DNA from: Bordetella petrii
GTDB taxonomy: Bacteria > Pseudomonadota > Gammaproteobacteria > Burkholderiales > Burkholderiaceae_B
Assembly: GCA_017745595.1 (NCBI GenBank)
Contig: WMBV01000012.1
Span: forward strand, 62,001 to 126,000
DNA: 64,000 bases
Reading direction: 5' to 3'
Shown here piece by piece: positions 54,058 through 63,462 of the stretch. The translations under genes and the position numbers were made by a program. Position 1 is the stretch's first letter; every line of letters begins with the position of its first letter. The notes under the pieces were generated by a model that saw nothing but the letters and a program-made list of their open reading frames with translations, was not told the origin of the DNA and made no database searches.

Positions 54058-55530
54058 TCATCGTTGCGCCAGGGCCGGCGGCAAGGGCGTGTCCCAGCCG
54101 CCGCCCAGGGCCCGCACCAGGTTCACGGCCGAACGGGCGCGTTCTCCGTCCAGCTGCACGGCCACGCGCTGCTGCGCCAGCACCGTGCGGTCGGCCTCGA
54201 TCACATCCAGATAGCTGATCGAACCTTCCCGGTACTGCGTGTGCGAGATGCGCGCCGCGCGCTGCGACGCCTGCAGCGCCGCGTCCTGCGCCGACGTCTG
54301 GCTGGACAGGATGCGCAGGTTGGCCAGGTTGTCTTCCACCTCGCGAAAGGCCGTCAGCACCGTCTGGCGGTAGTTGGCCACGTCTTCCTCATAGACCGCG
54401 CGGGCGCGGTCCAGCCCCGCCTGGCGGCGGCCGCCGTCGAAGATGGGCAGCGACAGCGCCGCGCCCACCAGCGGGCCCAGCAAGAACGTGCGGCTCGACC
54501 ATTCGAACAAGTCGCCCAGCTCCGCCGATTCGAAGCCCGCCGCGCCCGTGATGTTCAGGCTGGGGAAAAACGCCGACTTTGCCACGCCGATGCGCGCGTT
54601 GGCGGCCGCCATGGCGCGTTCGGCCGCGGCGATATCCGGGCGCCGCTCCAGCAAGGTAGACGGCAGGCCCGGCGGCACATTCACCGCGATGCGCGACAGG
54701 GGTTGCGACGACAGGCTGAATTCCGACGGCGCCTTGCCCAGCAGCACGGCCAGGGCGTGTTCGGCATTGGCGCGGCGGCGTTCGAAGCCCAGGGCCTCGG
54801 AACGCGCGGACTCCAGTTCCGAGCGCGAGCGCGCCAGATCCAGTTCGCTGATGTCGCCCGCGTCGTAGCGGCGCTGGATCAGCTGCAGCGTCTCGGCGCG
54901 CAGTTCGACCGTGCGCCGGTACAGTTGCAGGCCCGCATCCAGTTCGCGCACCTGGAAATAGGCTTGCGCCACGTCGGCCTGCAGCGCCAGCAGCACCGAA
55001 CGGTACAAGGCCTCGCTTTGCTGCGCGTCGGCGGTGGCGGCGTCCACGCTGGATGCCACGCGCCCGAACAGGTCCACCTCGTACGACACGCCTGCCTGCG
55101 CGCGCCACAGTGTCGACGGATCGGTCGAGCCGCCGGCCGCCAACCCTTGCGAGGCGGGCGACGGCCGTTGGCGCGTGGGGCCGAAGCCCGCGTCCACGGT
55201 GGGAAACCGGTCGGACCTTGCGCTACCCAGCAGCGCGCGGGCCTGCTTCAGCCGCGCCGCGGCGGCCTGCAAGCTGTGGTTGGCCTGCTGCGCCTCGTCT
55301 TCCAGTGCATTCAGCGTATCGTCGCCGAACAGCTTCCACCACTGGCCGCGCAACGCCTCTTCGGCCGGCTGGGCAGCTTGCCAGCTGCCGGCTTCCTGCG
55401 CCGGCAGTGCTTCCTTGAAGGCCGCCGGCGTGTCGACGTCGGGCCGTTGGTATTCGGGGCCCACCGCGCAGCCGGCCAGCACCAGCAAGGCGGCCAGCAG
55501 GGCGGGGGCACGGATCAATAAGTGCTTCAT
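54058..55530 (-). CDS. RND efflux outer-membrane factor (OprM/NodT family lipoprotein)
   Basis: A 490-residue outer-membrane channel. Lipobox LVLAGC with lipidated Cys21, then VGPEYQRPDV, and two repeats of coiled helices typical of TolC/OprM (for example QAYFQVRELDAGLQLYRRTV and ISYLDVIEADRTVLAQQRV). Third gene of a minus-strand adaptor-pump-channel operon. Exports drugs and solvents with the pump encoded upstream. Confidence 0.9.
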   Translation of the reverse strand: MKHLLIRAPALLAALLVLAGCAVGPEYQRPDVDTPAAFKEALPAQEAGSWQAAQPAEEALRGQWWKLFGDDTLNALEDEAQQANHSLQAAAARLKQARALLGSARSDRFPTVDAGFGPTRQRPSPASQGLAAGGSTDPSTLWRAQAGVSYEVDLFGRVASSVDAATADAQQSEALYRSVLLALQADVAQAYFQVRELDAGLQLYRRTVELRAETLQLIQRRYDAGDISELDLARSRSELESARSEALGFERRRANAEHALAVLLGKAPSEFSLSSQPLSRIAVNVPPGLPSTLLERRPDIAAAERAMAAANARIGVAKSAFFPSLNITGAAGFESAELGDLFEWSSRTFLLGPLVGAALSLPIFDGGRRQAGLDRARAVYEEDVANYRQTVLTAFREVEDNLANLRILSSQTSAQDAALQASQRAARISHTQYREGSISYLDVIEADRTVLAQQRVAVQLDGERARSAVNLVRALGGGWDTPLPPALAQR

Positions 55531-55544
55531 GGCTATGTTTCTCT

Positions 55545-58500
55545 TCAATGGCCGGTATGCGGCGCGGGAACCGGCGCCTGGTGCGACGCGGCCGAATGCA
55601 GCTTGCGCGCGCCCAGGGACCGCAGCAGTACGTAGAACACCGGGGTCAGGAACAGGCCGAACAGCGTCACGCCCAGCATGCCGAAGAACACCGCCACCCC
55701 CATGGCATGCCGCATTTCCGAACCGGCGCCCGACGACAGCACCAGCGGCACGACACCCATGATGAAGGCGATCGACGTCATCAGGATCGGGCGCAGGCGC
55801 AGCCGGCTGGCCTCGATGGCGGCCGCCAGCGGCGTGCTGCCCTGCATTTCCAGCTCGCGCGCGAACTCCACGATCAAGATCGCGTTCTTGGCCGACAGCC
55901 CCACCAGCACCATTAGGCCGATCTGCGTGAAGATGTTGTTGTCGCCGCCGGTCAGCCACACGCCGGTCAGGGCCGCCAGGATGCTCATCGGCACGATCAG
56001 GATCACCGCCAGCGGCAGCGTCAGGCTTTCATACAGCGCGGCCAGCACCAGGAACACCAGCAGCACGCTGATGGGAAACACCCAGATGCCCGCGTTGCCC
56101 GCCAGAATCTGCTGGTACGTCAGGTCGGTCCATTCGAACTTCACCCCGCGCGGCAGCGTTTCGGCGGCGATGCGCTCGGCCGCGTCCTGCGCCTGGTCGG
56201 ACGAATACCCCGGCGCCGGGCCGCCGTTGATGTCGGCGGCGGTGTAGCCGTTGTAGCGAACCACCATCTCGGGGCCGAACGTCTGCTTCACGTCCACCAG
56301 CGCCGACAGCGGCACCATCTGGCCCGATTCGCTGCGTGTCTTCAGCTGCAGAATGTCGTCGGGATGCGCGCGGAACGGCGCGTCGGCCTGCGCCCGCACC
56401 TGGAACACGCGCCCGAACCGGTTGAAGTCGTTCACGTACATCGACCCCAGGTAGATCTGCAAGGTGTCGAACACGTCGGTCACCGGCACGCCCAGCTGCT
56501 TGGCCTTGACGCGGTCCAGGTCCACGTCCAGTTGCGGCACATTGATCTGGTAGTTCGAGAACGTCGGCCCCAGCTCGGGCGTCTGGCGCGCCTTGGCCAG
56601 GAACGCTTGCGTGGCCTTGTCCAGTTCGGCATAGCCCAGCGCGGCGCGGTCTTCGATCTGCAGCTTGAAGCCGCCCATGGTGCCCAGCCCCATGACCGGC
56701 GGCGGCGGGAACACGGCGATGAACGCGTCCTTGATGCCCGCGAACTTGGCATTCAGGCTGCCCGTGATCGCATCGCCCGACAGCGCCGCGTCGTGGCGCT
56801 CGCCGAACGGCTTCAGCGTCACGAACACGATGCCGGCACTGGAACTATTGGTAAAGCCGTTGATCGACAGGCCCGGGAAGGCAATGGCGCTTTCCACGCC
56901 CGGCTCTTTCAGCGCGATGTCCGACATGCGGCGTATCACGTCTTCGGTGCGGTCCAGCGACGCGCCATTGGGCAACTGGGCAAAGCCGATCAAATATTGC
57001 TTGTCTTGCGCGGGCACGAAGCCGCCTGGCACCAGGTACGAAATGCCCACGGTGGCCGCAAGCAGCACCGCATACACGGCCATCGCGCCGCCCTTGCGGC
57101 GGATCACGCCCGTCACACCCTTGGCGTACGACTCCGAGGCCCGGCCGAAAAAGCCGTTGAACCAGTTGAAAAAGCCGCCGAACACCCGGTTCATGCCGCG
57201 CGTCAGCCAGTCGGGCTTTTCGTGGTGCCCCTTCAGCAGCAGGGCCGACAGCGCCGGCGACAGGGTCAGCGAGTTGAACGCCGAGATCACCGTCGAAATG
57301 GCGATGGTCATGGCGAACTGCTTGTAGAACTGGCCCGACAGCCCGGTCATGAACGCCAGCGGCACGAACACCGCGCACAGCGTCAGCGCAATCGCGATAA
57401 TGGGCCCGCTGACTTCGCGCATGGCGCGGTACGTGGCCTCGCGCGGCGTCAGCCCGGCCGCGATGTTGCGTTCCACGTTCTCGACCACCACGATGGCGTC
57501 GTCCACCACGATACCGATGGCCAGCACCATGCCGAACAGCGACAGCGCATTGATCGAATAGCCGAACAGCAGCAGCAGCGAAAACGTGCCCACGATAGAC
57601 ACCGGCACCGCCAGCAGCGGAATGATCGACGCGCGCCAGGTCTGCAAGAATACGATCACCACCAGCACCACCAGCGCGATGGCCTCGAGCAGCGTCGAGA
57701 TCACCGCCTTGATGCTGGACCTGACAAACTGCGTGGGGTCGTATTCAATGCGGTATTCCACCGAAGGCGGAAAATCGGCCGACAGCTCTTTCATGGTCTC
57801 GCGCACCTGCGCCGACACATCCAGCGCGTTGGCGCCCGGCGACTGCATGATCCCCATGCCGATGGCCGGCTTGTTGTTCAGCAGCGAACGCAGGCCGTAT
57901 TCCTGCGCGCCCAGCTCGATGCGCGCCACGTCCGACAGCCGCGTCACCGCGCCGTCGGGCGACGACTTCAGAATGATGTTGCCGAACTCGGTCTCGTCCT
58001 GCAGGCGGCCCTGCGCGTTCACCGAGAACTGCATCGGCACGTCGCCCTGCGTGGGCGAAGCGCCGATCACGCCGGCCGCCACCTGCACGTTCTGTTCGCG
58101 AATCGCGTTGACCACGTCGCTGGCGGTCAGGCCGCGCTGCGCCACTTTCTGCGGGTCCAGCCACACGCGCATCGAATAGCTGCCCGAGCCCCAGATCTGC
58201 ACTTCGCCCACGCCGCTGATGCGCGCCAGGCGGTCTTTCACGTTCAGCACCGCATAGTTGCGGAGATACGTGATGTCGTAGCGGTCGTCGGGCGAAATCA
58301 GGTGCACCACCAGCGTCAGGGTGGGCGAGCTCTTGGTGGTGGTCACGCCCAGGCGCTGCACGTCCGGCGGCAGGCGCGGCAGGGCCTGCGACACGCGGTT
58401 CTGCACCAGTTGCTGCGCCTTGTCCGGGTCCACCCCCAGCTTGAAGTACACGGTGACCGCCAGATTGCCGTCGCTATTGGCCTGCGACTGCATGTACAGC

Positions 58501-58730
58501 ATGTCTTCCACGCCGTTGATGGACTCTTCCAGCGGCGAGGCCACCGTGGCCGCGATCACCTTGGGATTGGCGCCGGGGTATTGGGCCCGCACCACCACCG
58601 AAGGGGGCACGACTTCCGGGTACTCGGATATCGGCAGCTGGAACATGGCCAACAGGCCCGCCAGCAGCACGATCACCGACAGCACGCCGGCAAAAATCGG
58701 CCGGTCGATGAAGAATTTCGAGATGTTCAT
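55545..58730 (-). CDS. RND multidrug efflux pump, HAE1 family (inner membrane)
   Basis: A 1061-residue HAE1-type RND transporter. I chose the ATG with CGGAAA upstream, giving MNISKFFIDRPIFAGVLSVI, the standard start. Twelve membrane helices, the proton-relay region around FGMVLAIGIVVDDAIVVVEN (two adjacent Asp), and the periplasmic porter domains are visible. It pumps lipophilic drugs with proton entry. Operon order adaptor-pump-channel matches MexAB-OprM/BpeAB-OprB-type systems. Confidence 0.91.
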   Translation of the reverse strand: MNISKFFIDRPIFAGVLSVIVLLAGLLAMFQLPISEYPEVVPPSVVVRAQYPGANPKVIAATVASPLEESINGVEDMLYMQSQANSDGNLAVTVYFKLGVDPDKAQQLVQNRVSQALPRLPPDVQRLGVTTTKSSPTLTLVVHLISPDDRYDITYLRNYAVLNVKDRLARISGVGEVQIWGSGSYSMRVWLDPQKVAQRGLTASDVVNAIREQNVQVAAGVIGASPTQGDVPMQFSVNAQGRLQDETEFGNIILKSSPDGAVTRLSDVARIELGAQEYGLRSLLNNKPAIGMGIMQSPGANALDVSAQVRETMKELSADFPPSVEYRIEYDPTQFVRSSIKAVISTLLEAIALVVLVVIVFLQTWRASIIPLLAVPVSIVGTFSLLLLFGYSINALSLFGMVLAIGIVVDDAIVVVENVERNIAAGLTPREATYRAMREVSGPIIAIALTLCAVFVPLAFMTGLSGQFYKQFAMTIAISTVISAFNSLTLSPALSALLLKGHHEKPDWLTRGMNRVFGGFFNWFNGFFGRASESYAKGVTGVIRRKGGAMAVYAVLLAATVGISYLVPGGFVPAQDKQYLIGFAQLPNGASLDRTEDVIRRMSDIALKEPGVESAIAFPGLSINGFTNSSSAGIVFVTLKPFGERHDAALSGDAITGSLNAKFAGIKDAFIAVFPPPPVMGLGTMGGFKLQIEDRAALGYAELDKATQAFLAKARQTPELGPTFSNYQINVPQLDVDLDRVKAKQLGVPVTDVFDTLQIYLGSMYVNDFNRFGRVFQVRAQADAPFRAHPDDILQLKTRSESGQMVPLSALVDVKQTFGPEMVVRYNGYTAADINGGPAPGYSSDQAQDAAERIAAETLPRGVKFEWTDLTYQQILAGNAGIWVFPISVLLVFLVLAALYESLTLPLAVILIVPMSILAALTGVWLTGGDNNIFTQIGLMVLVGLSAKNAILIVEFARELEMQGSTPLAAAIEASRLRLRPILMTSIAFIMGVVPLVLSSGAGSEMRHAMGVAVFFGMLGVTLFGLFLTPVFYVLLRSLGARKLHSAASHQAPVPAPHTGH

Positions 58731-58771
58731 GTTGTTTCCGATACCTGCCCGCCCCAAAGGGGCAGGGTTGT

Positions 58772-59980
58772 TCAGTGGGGGCGGCCCGGCTCCAGGCTGG
58801 CCGCGGCGGTCTGCACGGCGGCGGGCTGCGTGTCCATCGACACCAGGTGGGGGGCTACCGTGTCGCCCGGCCGCACGCGTTGCAGGCCGTTGACGACAAT
58901 GCGTTCGCCCGCCTTCAGCCCATCCGTGATGACGCGCAGGCGGCCCTGGCTGGCACCCAGCGATACCTGGCGGTACGCGGTCTTGTTGGCGTCGTCCACC
59001 ACCAGCACGAAGCGCTTGTCCTGGTCGGTGCCGATGGCGCGTTCCTCGACCAGCACGGCCGCGCGCGGCTCGGTGCCGCCCAGGCGGACGCGGGCATACA
59101 TGCCCGGCACCAGCAGGCCGTCGGTGTTGTCGAACATGGCGCGCACGCGGATGGTGCCCGACGAGGTATCGATCCGGTTGTCCACCGAATGCACCACGCC
59201 TTCGCGCGTATAGCCCGGCTCATTGGCCAGGCCCAGCTGCACCGGCACCGAAACGCCCGCGACGCGCGCCGGGCTGACATACTTCAGGTACGCCTGCTCG
59301 TCCACATCGAAAGCCGCGTACATCTGCGATACCGATACCAGCGTGGTCAGGGGCACCGAGCCCGCGCCGGCGGCCACCACATTGCCCTCGGTGACCTCGG
59401 CGCGCGACACGCGCCCGGCCACCGGCGCCACGATCTGCGTATAGCCCAGGTTCAGCCGGGCCGCGTCCAGCGCGGCTTCGGCCCCCTGCAAGTTGGCCGC
59501 GGCCTCGCGCGCATCGTTGCGCTTGGACTCGAAGTCGCGCCGCGCGATGGCGTTTTCGGCCAGCAGCCGCTTGCCGCGCGCCAGTTCCGACGCCGTGAAG
59601 GCCACCCGCGCGCGGGCCGCCGCCAGCTGGGCCTCGGCGCGGTCCACCTCGGCCGCATAGGGGCGGGGGTCGATGGTGAACAGCGGGTCGCCCTTGTTGA
59701 CCAGGCTGCCGTCCTGGAAATGCACGGCGGTCAGGGTGCCGGAAACCAGCGGGCGGATGTCGACGCGGTCGATTGCCTCGAGCCGGCCGGAATAATCCTG
59801 CCAGTCGACAATCGTCTTGCCCAGCGCGGGCGCCACGTCCACCGCCGGTGCGGCCGGCGCCGACTGCGCCTGGGCCACGCCCGCGCCGGCCGTGCCGTGC
59901 AGCAGGGTATAGCCCCCGCCCGCGGCGATCAGGGTCGCGAAAACCGCCAGCAATACAATGCGTTGGCGCGAAACAGTCAT
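58772..59980 (-). CDS. RND efflux periplasmic adaptor subunit
   Basis: A 402-residue membrane-fusion protein: barrel-sandwich start DYSGRLEAIDRVDIRPLVSG and end AGRVSRAEVTEGNVVAAGAG around a coiled-coil hairpin (about 100-155), then beta-barrel domains. The N-terminus has a hydrophobic signal but no lipobox Cys, unlike AcrA/MexA. AAGGAAA precedes the ATG. Divergent from a LysR gene that probably regulates the operon. Confidence 0.9.
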   Translation of the reverse strand: MTVSRQRIVLLAVFATLIAAGGGYTLLHGTAGAGVAQAQSAPAAPAVDVAPALGKTIVDWQDYSGRLEAIDRVDIRPLVSGTLTAVHFQDGSLVNKGDPLFTIDPRPYAAEVDRAEAQLAAARARVAFTASELARGKRLLAENAIARRDFESKRNDAREAAANLQGAEAALDAARLNLGYTQIVAPVAGRVSRAEVTEGNVVAAGAGSVPLTTLVSVSQMYAAFDVDEQAYLKYVSPARVAGVSVPVQLGLANEPGYTREGVVHSVDNRIDTSSGTIRVRAMFDNTDGLLVPGMYARVRLGGTEPRAAVLVEERAIGTDQDKRFVLVVDDANKTAYRQVSLGASQGRLRVITDGLKAGERIVVNGLQRVRPGDTVAPHLVSMDTQPAAVQTAAASLEPGRPH

Positions 59981-60239
59981 GGTGTTTCCTTGAACAGAAT
60001 ATGGGGACGAATGGCCGGGGGCGACGGGGAAGAAGCCCTTCCGCGGGGGGCCGAAACCAGCGCGTGCGTTGGTCTGCGGCTATCGGCCAATTCAAGACGA
60101 TTGCATTCTGAATGTTTTCCCCGGGGGGATAAACATTGCTACATCGTCAACACTGTTCGATCTGTACGAACAATAACGGCCTAAAGCGCGGTATGCTGAG
60201 CGCACTTCTTCTTATTCATTGCCTTTCCAGGACACGACC
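59981..60239. promoter_or_regulatory. Divergent region of the RND operon and its LysR gene, with two inverted repeats
   Basis: Contains AATGTTT-N13-AAACATT (60111-60137) and TGTTCG-N7-CGAACA (60154-60172), both with perfect arms. They are good operator candidates: one for autoregulation of LysR, one for control of the efflux promoter. No exact -35/-10 assignment is made. Confidence 0.5.
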
Positions 60240-61253
60240 ATGGATCGCTTTCAAGCCATGCAGGTCTTCGTGCGCGTTGTCGACGCCAACAGCTTCACCC
60301 GCGCGGCTGACAGCCTGGCGCTGCCCCGCACCACCGTCACCACCGCCGTCCAGAGCCTCGAACGCCGCCTGGGCGTGCGCCTGCTCAATCGCACCACGCG
60401 CCGCATCAGCCTTACCCCCGACGGCGCCGCTTATTACGAACACAGCACCCGCATCCTGTCCGAGGTCGAAGAAACCGAGGCCTGCTTCCAGGAAGCGGCG
60501 CTGCGGCCCAAGGGCAAGCTGCGCATCGACGTGCCCGCCAGCATCGGCCGCCTGATCCTGATCCCGTCGCTCTGCGAATTCCACAAGCGCTACCCCGACG
60601 TCGAACTGGTCATCGGCATGGGCGACCGCCGCGTCGACATGGTGCAAGAAGCCGTCGATTGCGTGATCCGCGGCGGCGAACTGGAAGACTCCAGCCTGGT
60701 CGCGCGCCGCATCGGCACCTTCCAGAGCCTGACCTGCGCGGCGCCGTCGTATCTGGAACGGCAGGGCATGCCCCACACGCTGGACGACCTGCAAAGCCAC
60801 TACGCGGTGCATTATTTTTCCAGCCGCTCCGGCCGCAACTGCAACTGGGATTTCGTCATCGACGGCAAGACCCGCGAAATCGAAGTGCCGGGCTGCGTGT
60901 CGGTCAACGACTGGAGCGCGCACCTGGCCTGCGCCCTGCAAGGGTTCGGCCTGGTGCAGACGGCCCGCTTCATGGCGCTGCCGCACCTGCAGTCCGGCGA
61001 ACTGATCGAAGTGCTGCCGCAATGGAAGCCGCGTTCGGTGCCGATTTCGCTGCTGTACCCGCAAAGCCGGCAGCTGTCGCCCAAGGTGCGGGTGTTTTCC
61101 GACTGGGTCGCCGAACTGTTCGCCCGCTGTCCGCTGCTGAGCGGCGGCGACGGCACCGAGCCCTGCCATGGCGTCGAAAAGGCCGAGCTCACCCCCGCCG
61201 CCGAGCGGGCCACCCGGCGCGGCGTGGCGGTCGAGGCCGAGTACGTCATGTAA
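60240..61253 (+). CDS. LysR family transcriptional regulator (RND efflux)
   Basis: A 337-residue LysR regulator; the ATG is chosen over a TTG seven codons upstream because CCAGGA lies at the right distance. HTH SFTRAADSLALPRTTVTTAV (residues 19-38) and QSLERRLGVRLLNRTTRRI follow. Divergent from the adaptor gene, so it likely controls the efflux operon. The effector could be a pump substrate. Confidence 0.88.
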   Translation: MDRFQAMQVFVRVVDANSFTRAADSLALPRTTVTTAVQSLERRLGVRLLNRTTRRISLTPDGAAYYEHSTRILSEVEETEACFQEAALRPKGKLRIDVPASIGRLILIPSLCEFHKRYPDVELVIGMGDRRVDMVQEAVDCVIRGGELEDSSLVARRIGTFQSLTCAAPSYLERQGMPHTLDDLQSHYAVHYFSSRSGRNCNWDFVIDGKTREIEVPGCVSVNDWSAHLACALQGFGLVQTARFMALPHLQSGELIEVLPQWKPRSVPISLLYPQSRQLSPKVRVFSDWVAELFARCPLLSGGDGTEPCHGVEKAELTPAAERATRRGVAVEAEYVM

Positions 61254-61346
61254 GCCTTCCGGCGCGCCGGCGGGGCGCGCCGGGCAGGGCAACCAGGGCC
61301 GTACTGTATATTTGGGCGTCGCGCACTCGCACCCTTGTCCCGCTCT

Positions 61347-62450
61347 ATGCAGCAGCCCGTCCTACCCGCGTACCTGATCGCCCGCTGGCTACTTCTGCTG
61401 GTGCTGCTGGCGGGCGCCTATTTTCTCAGCGGCTTCCTGGTGCCCGCCCTGGCGGCACTGATCATCGGCCTGGCCTCGTGGCCGCTGTACAAGCGCATCG
61501 TCGACAAATGCGGCGGGCGCACCGCGCTGGCCGCCACGCTGGCCCTGCTGGGCGTCATCCTGGTGCTGATCGTGCCGTTGACGCTGGCCCTGTCGTACGC
61601 CGTCCAGGAAGCCAGCAACTTCTTCGCCTGGGCCCTGGCCGCCAACCGCCACGGCGTGGCCGTGCCCGACTGGATATCCTCGCTGCCGGGCATCGGGCCG
61701 CGCCTGGCCGTGTATTGGCAGACCTACCTGGGCGAGCCGCATGCGCTGGGCGCCATGGTCGAGATGGTCAGCGGCGAACACCTGGGCAACATCTACCGCA
61801 TGGTGCTGTCGGCCACCGGCAACGCCTTCCAGCTGCTGCTGAACGTGGTGTTCATGCTGATCACGCTGTTTTTTGTCTATAAAGACGGCGACCGCATGAT
61901 CGCGCAGCTGGACGTGCTGGGCGAGCGCATCCTGCCCACGCGCTGGCAGCGCTTCTCGCGCGTGGTGCCGGCCACGGTCGGCTCCACCGTCACCGGCATG
62001 GGCCTCATCGCCGTGGGCGAAGGGGTCGTGCTGGGCGTGGCGTACTGGCTGGCCGGCGTGCCCTCGCCGGTGCTGCTGGGCGTGGTCACCGGCTTCATGG
62101 CCCTGGTGCCGGGCGGCGCGCCGCTGTCGTTCACCCTGGTGTCGCTCTACCTGATCGGCTCCGGGCACCTGGTGGCGGGCATCGCGCTGTTCGCCTGGGG
62201 CACCGTCGAGCTGTTCATCGTCGACAAGACCCTGCGGCCCCGCCTGGTGGGCGGCCCGGTCAAGCTGCCGTTCCTGCCCACCTTTTTCGGCCTGATCGGC
62301 GGCGTGAAAACCATGGGCATCGTGGGCCTGTTCGTGGGCCCCGTGCTGATGGCGCTGCTGGTGGCCGTGTGGCGCGAATGGGTACGCAACGTCGAGCGCG
62401 AACGCGATACGGCCCGCCTGAAAGCCGCCGCCGAGGCGCGCGGCGACTAG
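61347..62450 (+). CDS. AI-2E family transporter
   Basis: A 367-residue inner-membrane protein of the AI-2E/PerM family. About eight membrane helices, including LVLLAGAYFLSGFLVPALAA, LALLGVILVLIVPLTLALS and FFVYKDGDRMIAQLD before the second half, and the C-terminal GLIGGVKTMGIVGLFVGPVL. Known members export autoinducer-2 or act as Na+/H+ antiporters; the substrate here is not clear. ATG chosen; a TTG four codons upstream is open. Confidence 0.85.
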   Translation: MQQPVLPAYLIARWLLLLVLLAGAYFLSGFLVPALAALIIGLASWPLYKRIVDKCGGRTALAATLALLGVILVLIVPLTLALSYAVQEASNFFAWALAANRHGVAVPDWISSLPGIGPRLAVYWQTYLGEPHALGAMVEMVSGEHLGNIYRMVLSATGNAFQLLLNVVFMLITLFFVYKDGDRMIAQLDVLGERILPTRWQRFSRVVPATVGSTVTGMGLIAVGEGVVLGVAYWLAGVPSPVLLGVVTGFMALVPGGAPLSFTLVSLYLIGSGHLVAGIALFAWGTVELFIVDKTLRPRLVGGPVKLPFLPTFFGLIGGVKTMGIVGLFVGPVLMALLVAVWREWVRNVERERDTARLKAAAEARGD

Positions 62451-62507
62451 GGCGCGACGGCAGCGTGGCGTGAACGTGTACCGGCTTTCATCTGTTCGAG
62501 GTTGAAA

Positions 62508-63269
62508 ATGTCTGCTTCATCCGTGGCCGAGCAAGTGGCCACCCTGCGCCGCCAGGGCTTCGTGGTGGCCCGGCAGTTCGCGGCGCCCGACATCGTGGCC
62601 GCGCTGCGCGCCCAGGCCGAACGCCAGCTGGCCCAGGAAACCGGCCCCATCGAATACGAGGCCGACCTGCAATACCCCGGCGCGCCCCCGTCGCGCCAGG
62701 CCCAGGGCGGTTCCACCGTGCGCCGGCTGCTGGGCGCCTACGGGCGCGGCCCCTTGTTCCAGGCATGGGCCACCTCGCCCGCCATCGGCGCATGGCTGCG
62801 CGCCTACTTCGGCGAAACCCCGGTGCTGTCCACCGTGCACCACAACTGCGTCATGACCAAGCACCCCGCCTACGGCAGCCTGACCGGCTGGCATCAAGAC
62901 ATCCGCTACTGGTCATTCAGCGACACCGACTTGGTGTCCACCTGGCTGGCGCTCGGCCACGAAACCGCCGACAACGGCGGGCTGTACTTCATTCCGGGCT
63001 CGCACACCGCAACGTTCGCGGCCGCGCAGTTCGACCCGCGGAAATTCTTCCGCGCCGACCCGCCCGAAAATCAGGCCTTGATCCAGCAAGCCGTCTGCCC
63101 CGAACTAGAGCCGGGCGACGTGGTGTTCTTCCATTGCCGCACCCTGCACGCCGCGCGGCAAAACGCCACCGACCAGGTGAAGTTCTCGCTGGTGCACACC
63201 TACCACCCCGAAAGCTGCCGGCCGGTAGCAGGCACCCGCTCGGCGTCGGGGGTGGAAGTGGCGTTGTAG
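62508..63269 (+). CDS. Phytanoyl-CoA dioxygenase (PhyH) family protein
   Basis: A 253-residue Fe(II)/2-oxoglutarate oxygenase of the PhyH family. Iron ligands His129-x-Asp131 (GWHQDIRY) and His214 (TLHAARQN) are present. ATG chosen with GAGG seven bases upstream. Members hydroxylate diverse small molecules. It stands alone between the AI-2E gene and a hairpin repeat cluster, so its pathway cannot be inferred. Confidence 0.85.
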   Translation: MSASSVAEQVATLRRQGFVVARQFAAPDIVAALRAQAERQLAQETGPIEYEADLQYPGAPPSRQAQGGSTVRRLLGAYGRGPLFQAWATSPAIGAWLRAYFGETPVLSTVHHNCVMTKHPAYGSLTGWHQDIRYWSFSDTDLVSTWLALGHETADNGGLYFIPGSHTATFAAAQFDPRKFFRADPPENQALIQQAVCPELEPGDVVFFHCRTLHAARQNATDQVKFSLVHTYHPESCRPVAGTRSASGVEVAL

Positions 63270-63299
63270 GGGGGTGGGGGCGCAGCAGAAGGGAAGCCC

Positions 63300-63428
63300 G
63301 GTGTCTGACACCCGACAAAGGGACCGGAAGACGCCAGATCTCAAGCCAGGTGTCTGACTCCCGACAAAGGAAACGGAAGACGCCGGATCTCAAGCCAGGT
63401 GTCTGACTCCCGCAGGGTGTCAGACACC
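63300..63428. repeat. Hairpin repeat cluster 5 with 49-base tandem units
   Basis: Two direct 49-base units (63300-63348 and 63349-63397), each beginning GGTGTCTGAC and containing CGGAAGACGCC and GATCTCAAGCCA, with few differences. A full hairpin copy follows at 63398-63428 (GGTGTCTGAC/GTCAGACACC). It suggests local amplification starting from a hairpin. Confidence 0.85.
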
Positions 63429-63462
63429 GACGAGCCAAGACATCGACGCAACAAAACAATCC

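Noticed and set aside
56364-59213. A long open frame opposite the RND pump and adaptor (949 codons)
   Set aside because: It lies antisense to two well-conserved genes, is rich in His/Arg/Gln as GC-rich shadows are, and has no recognisable domain.
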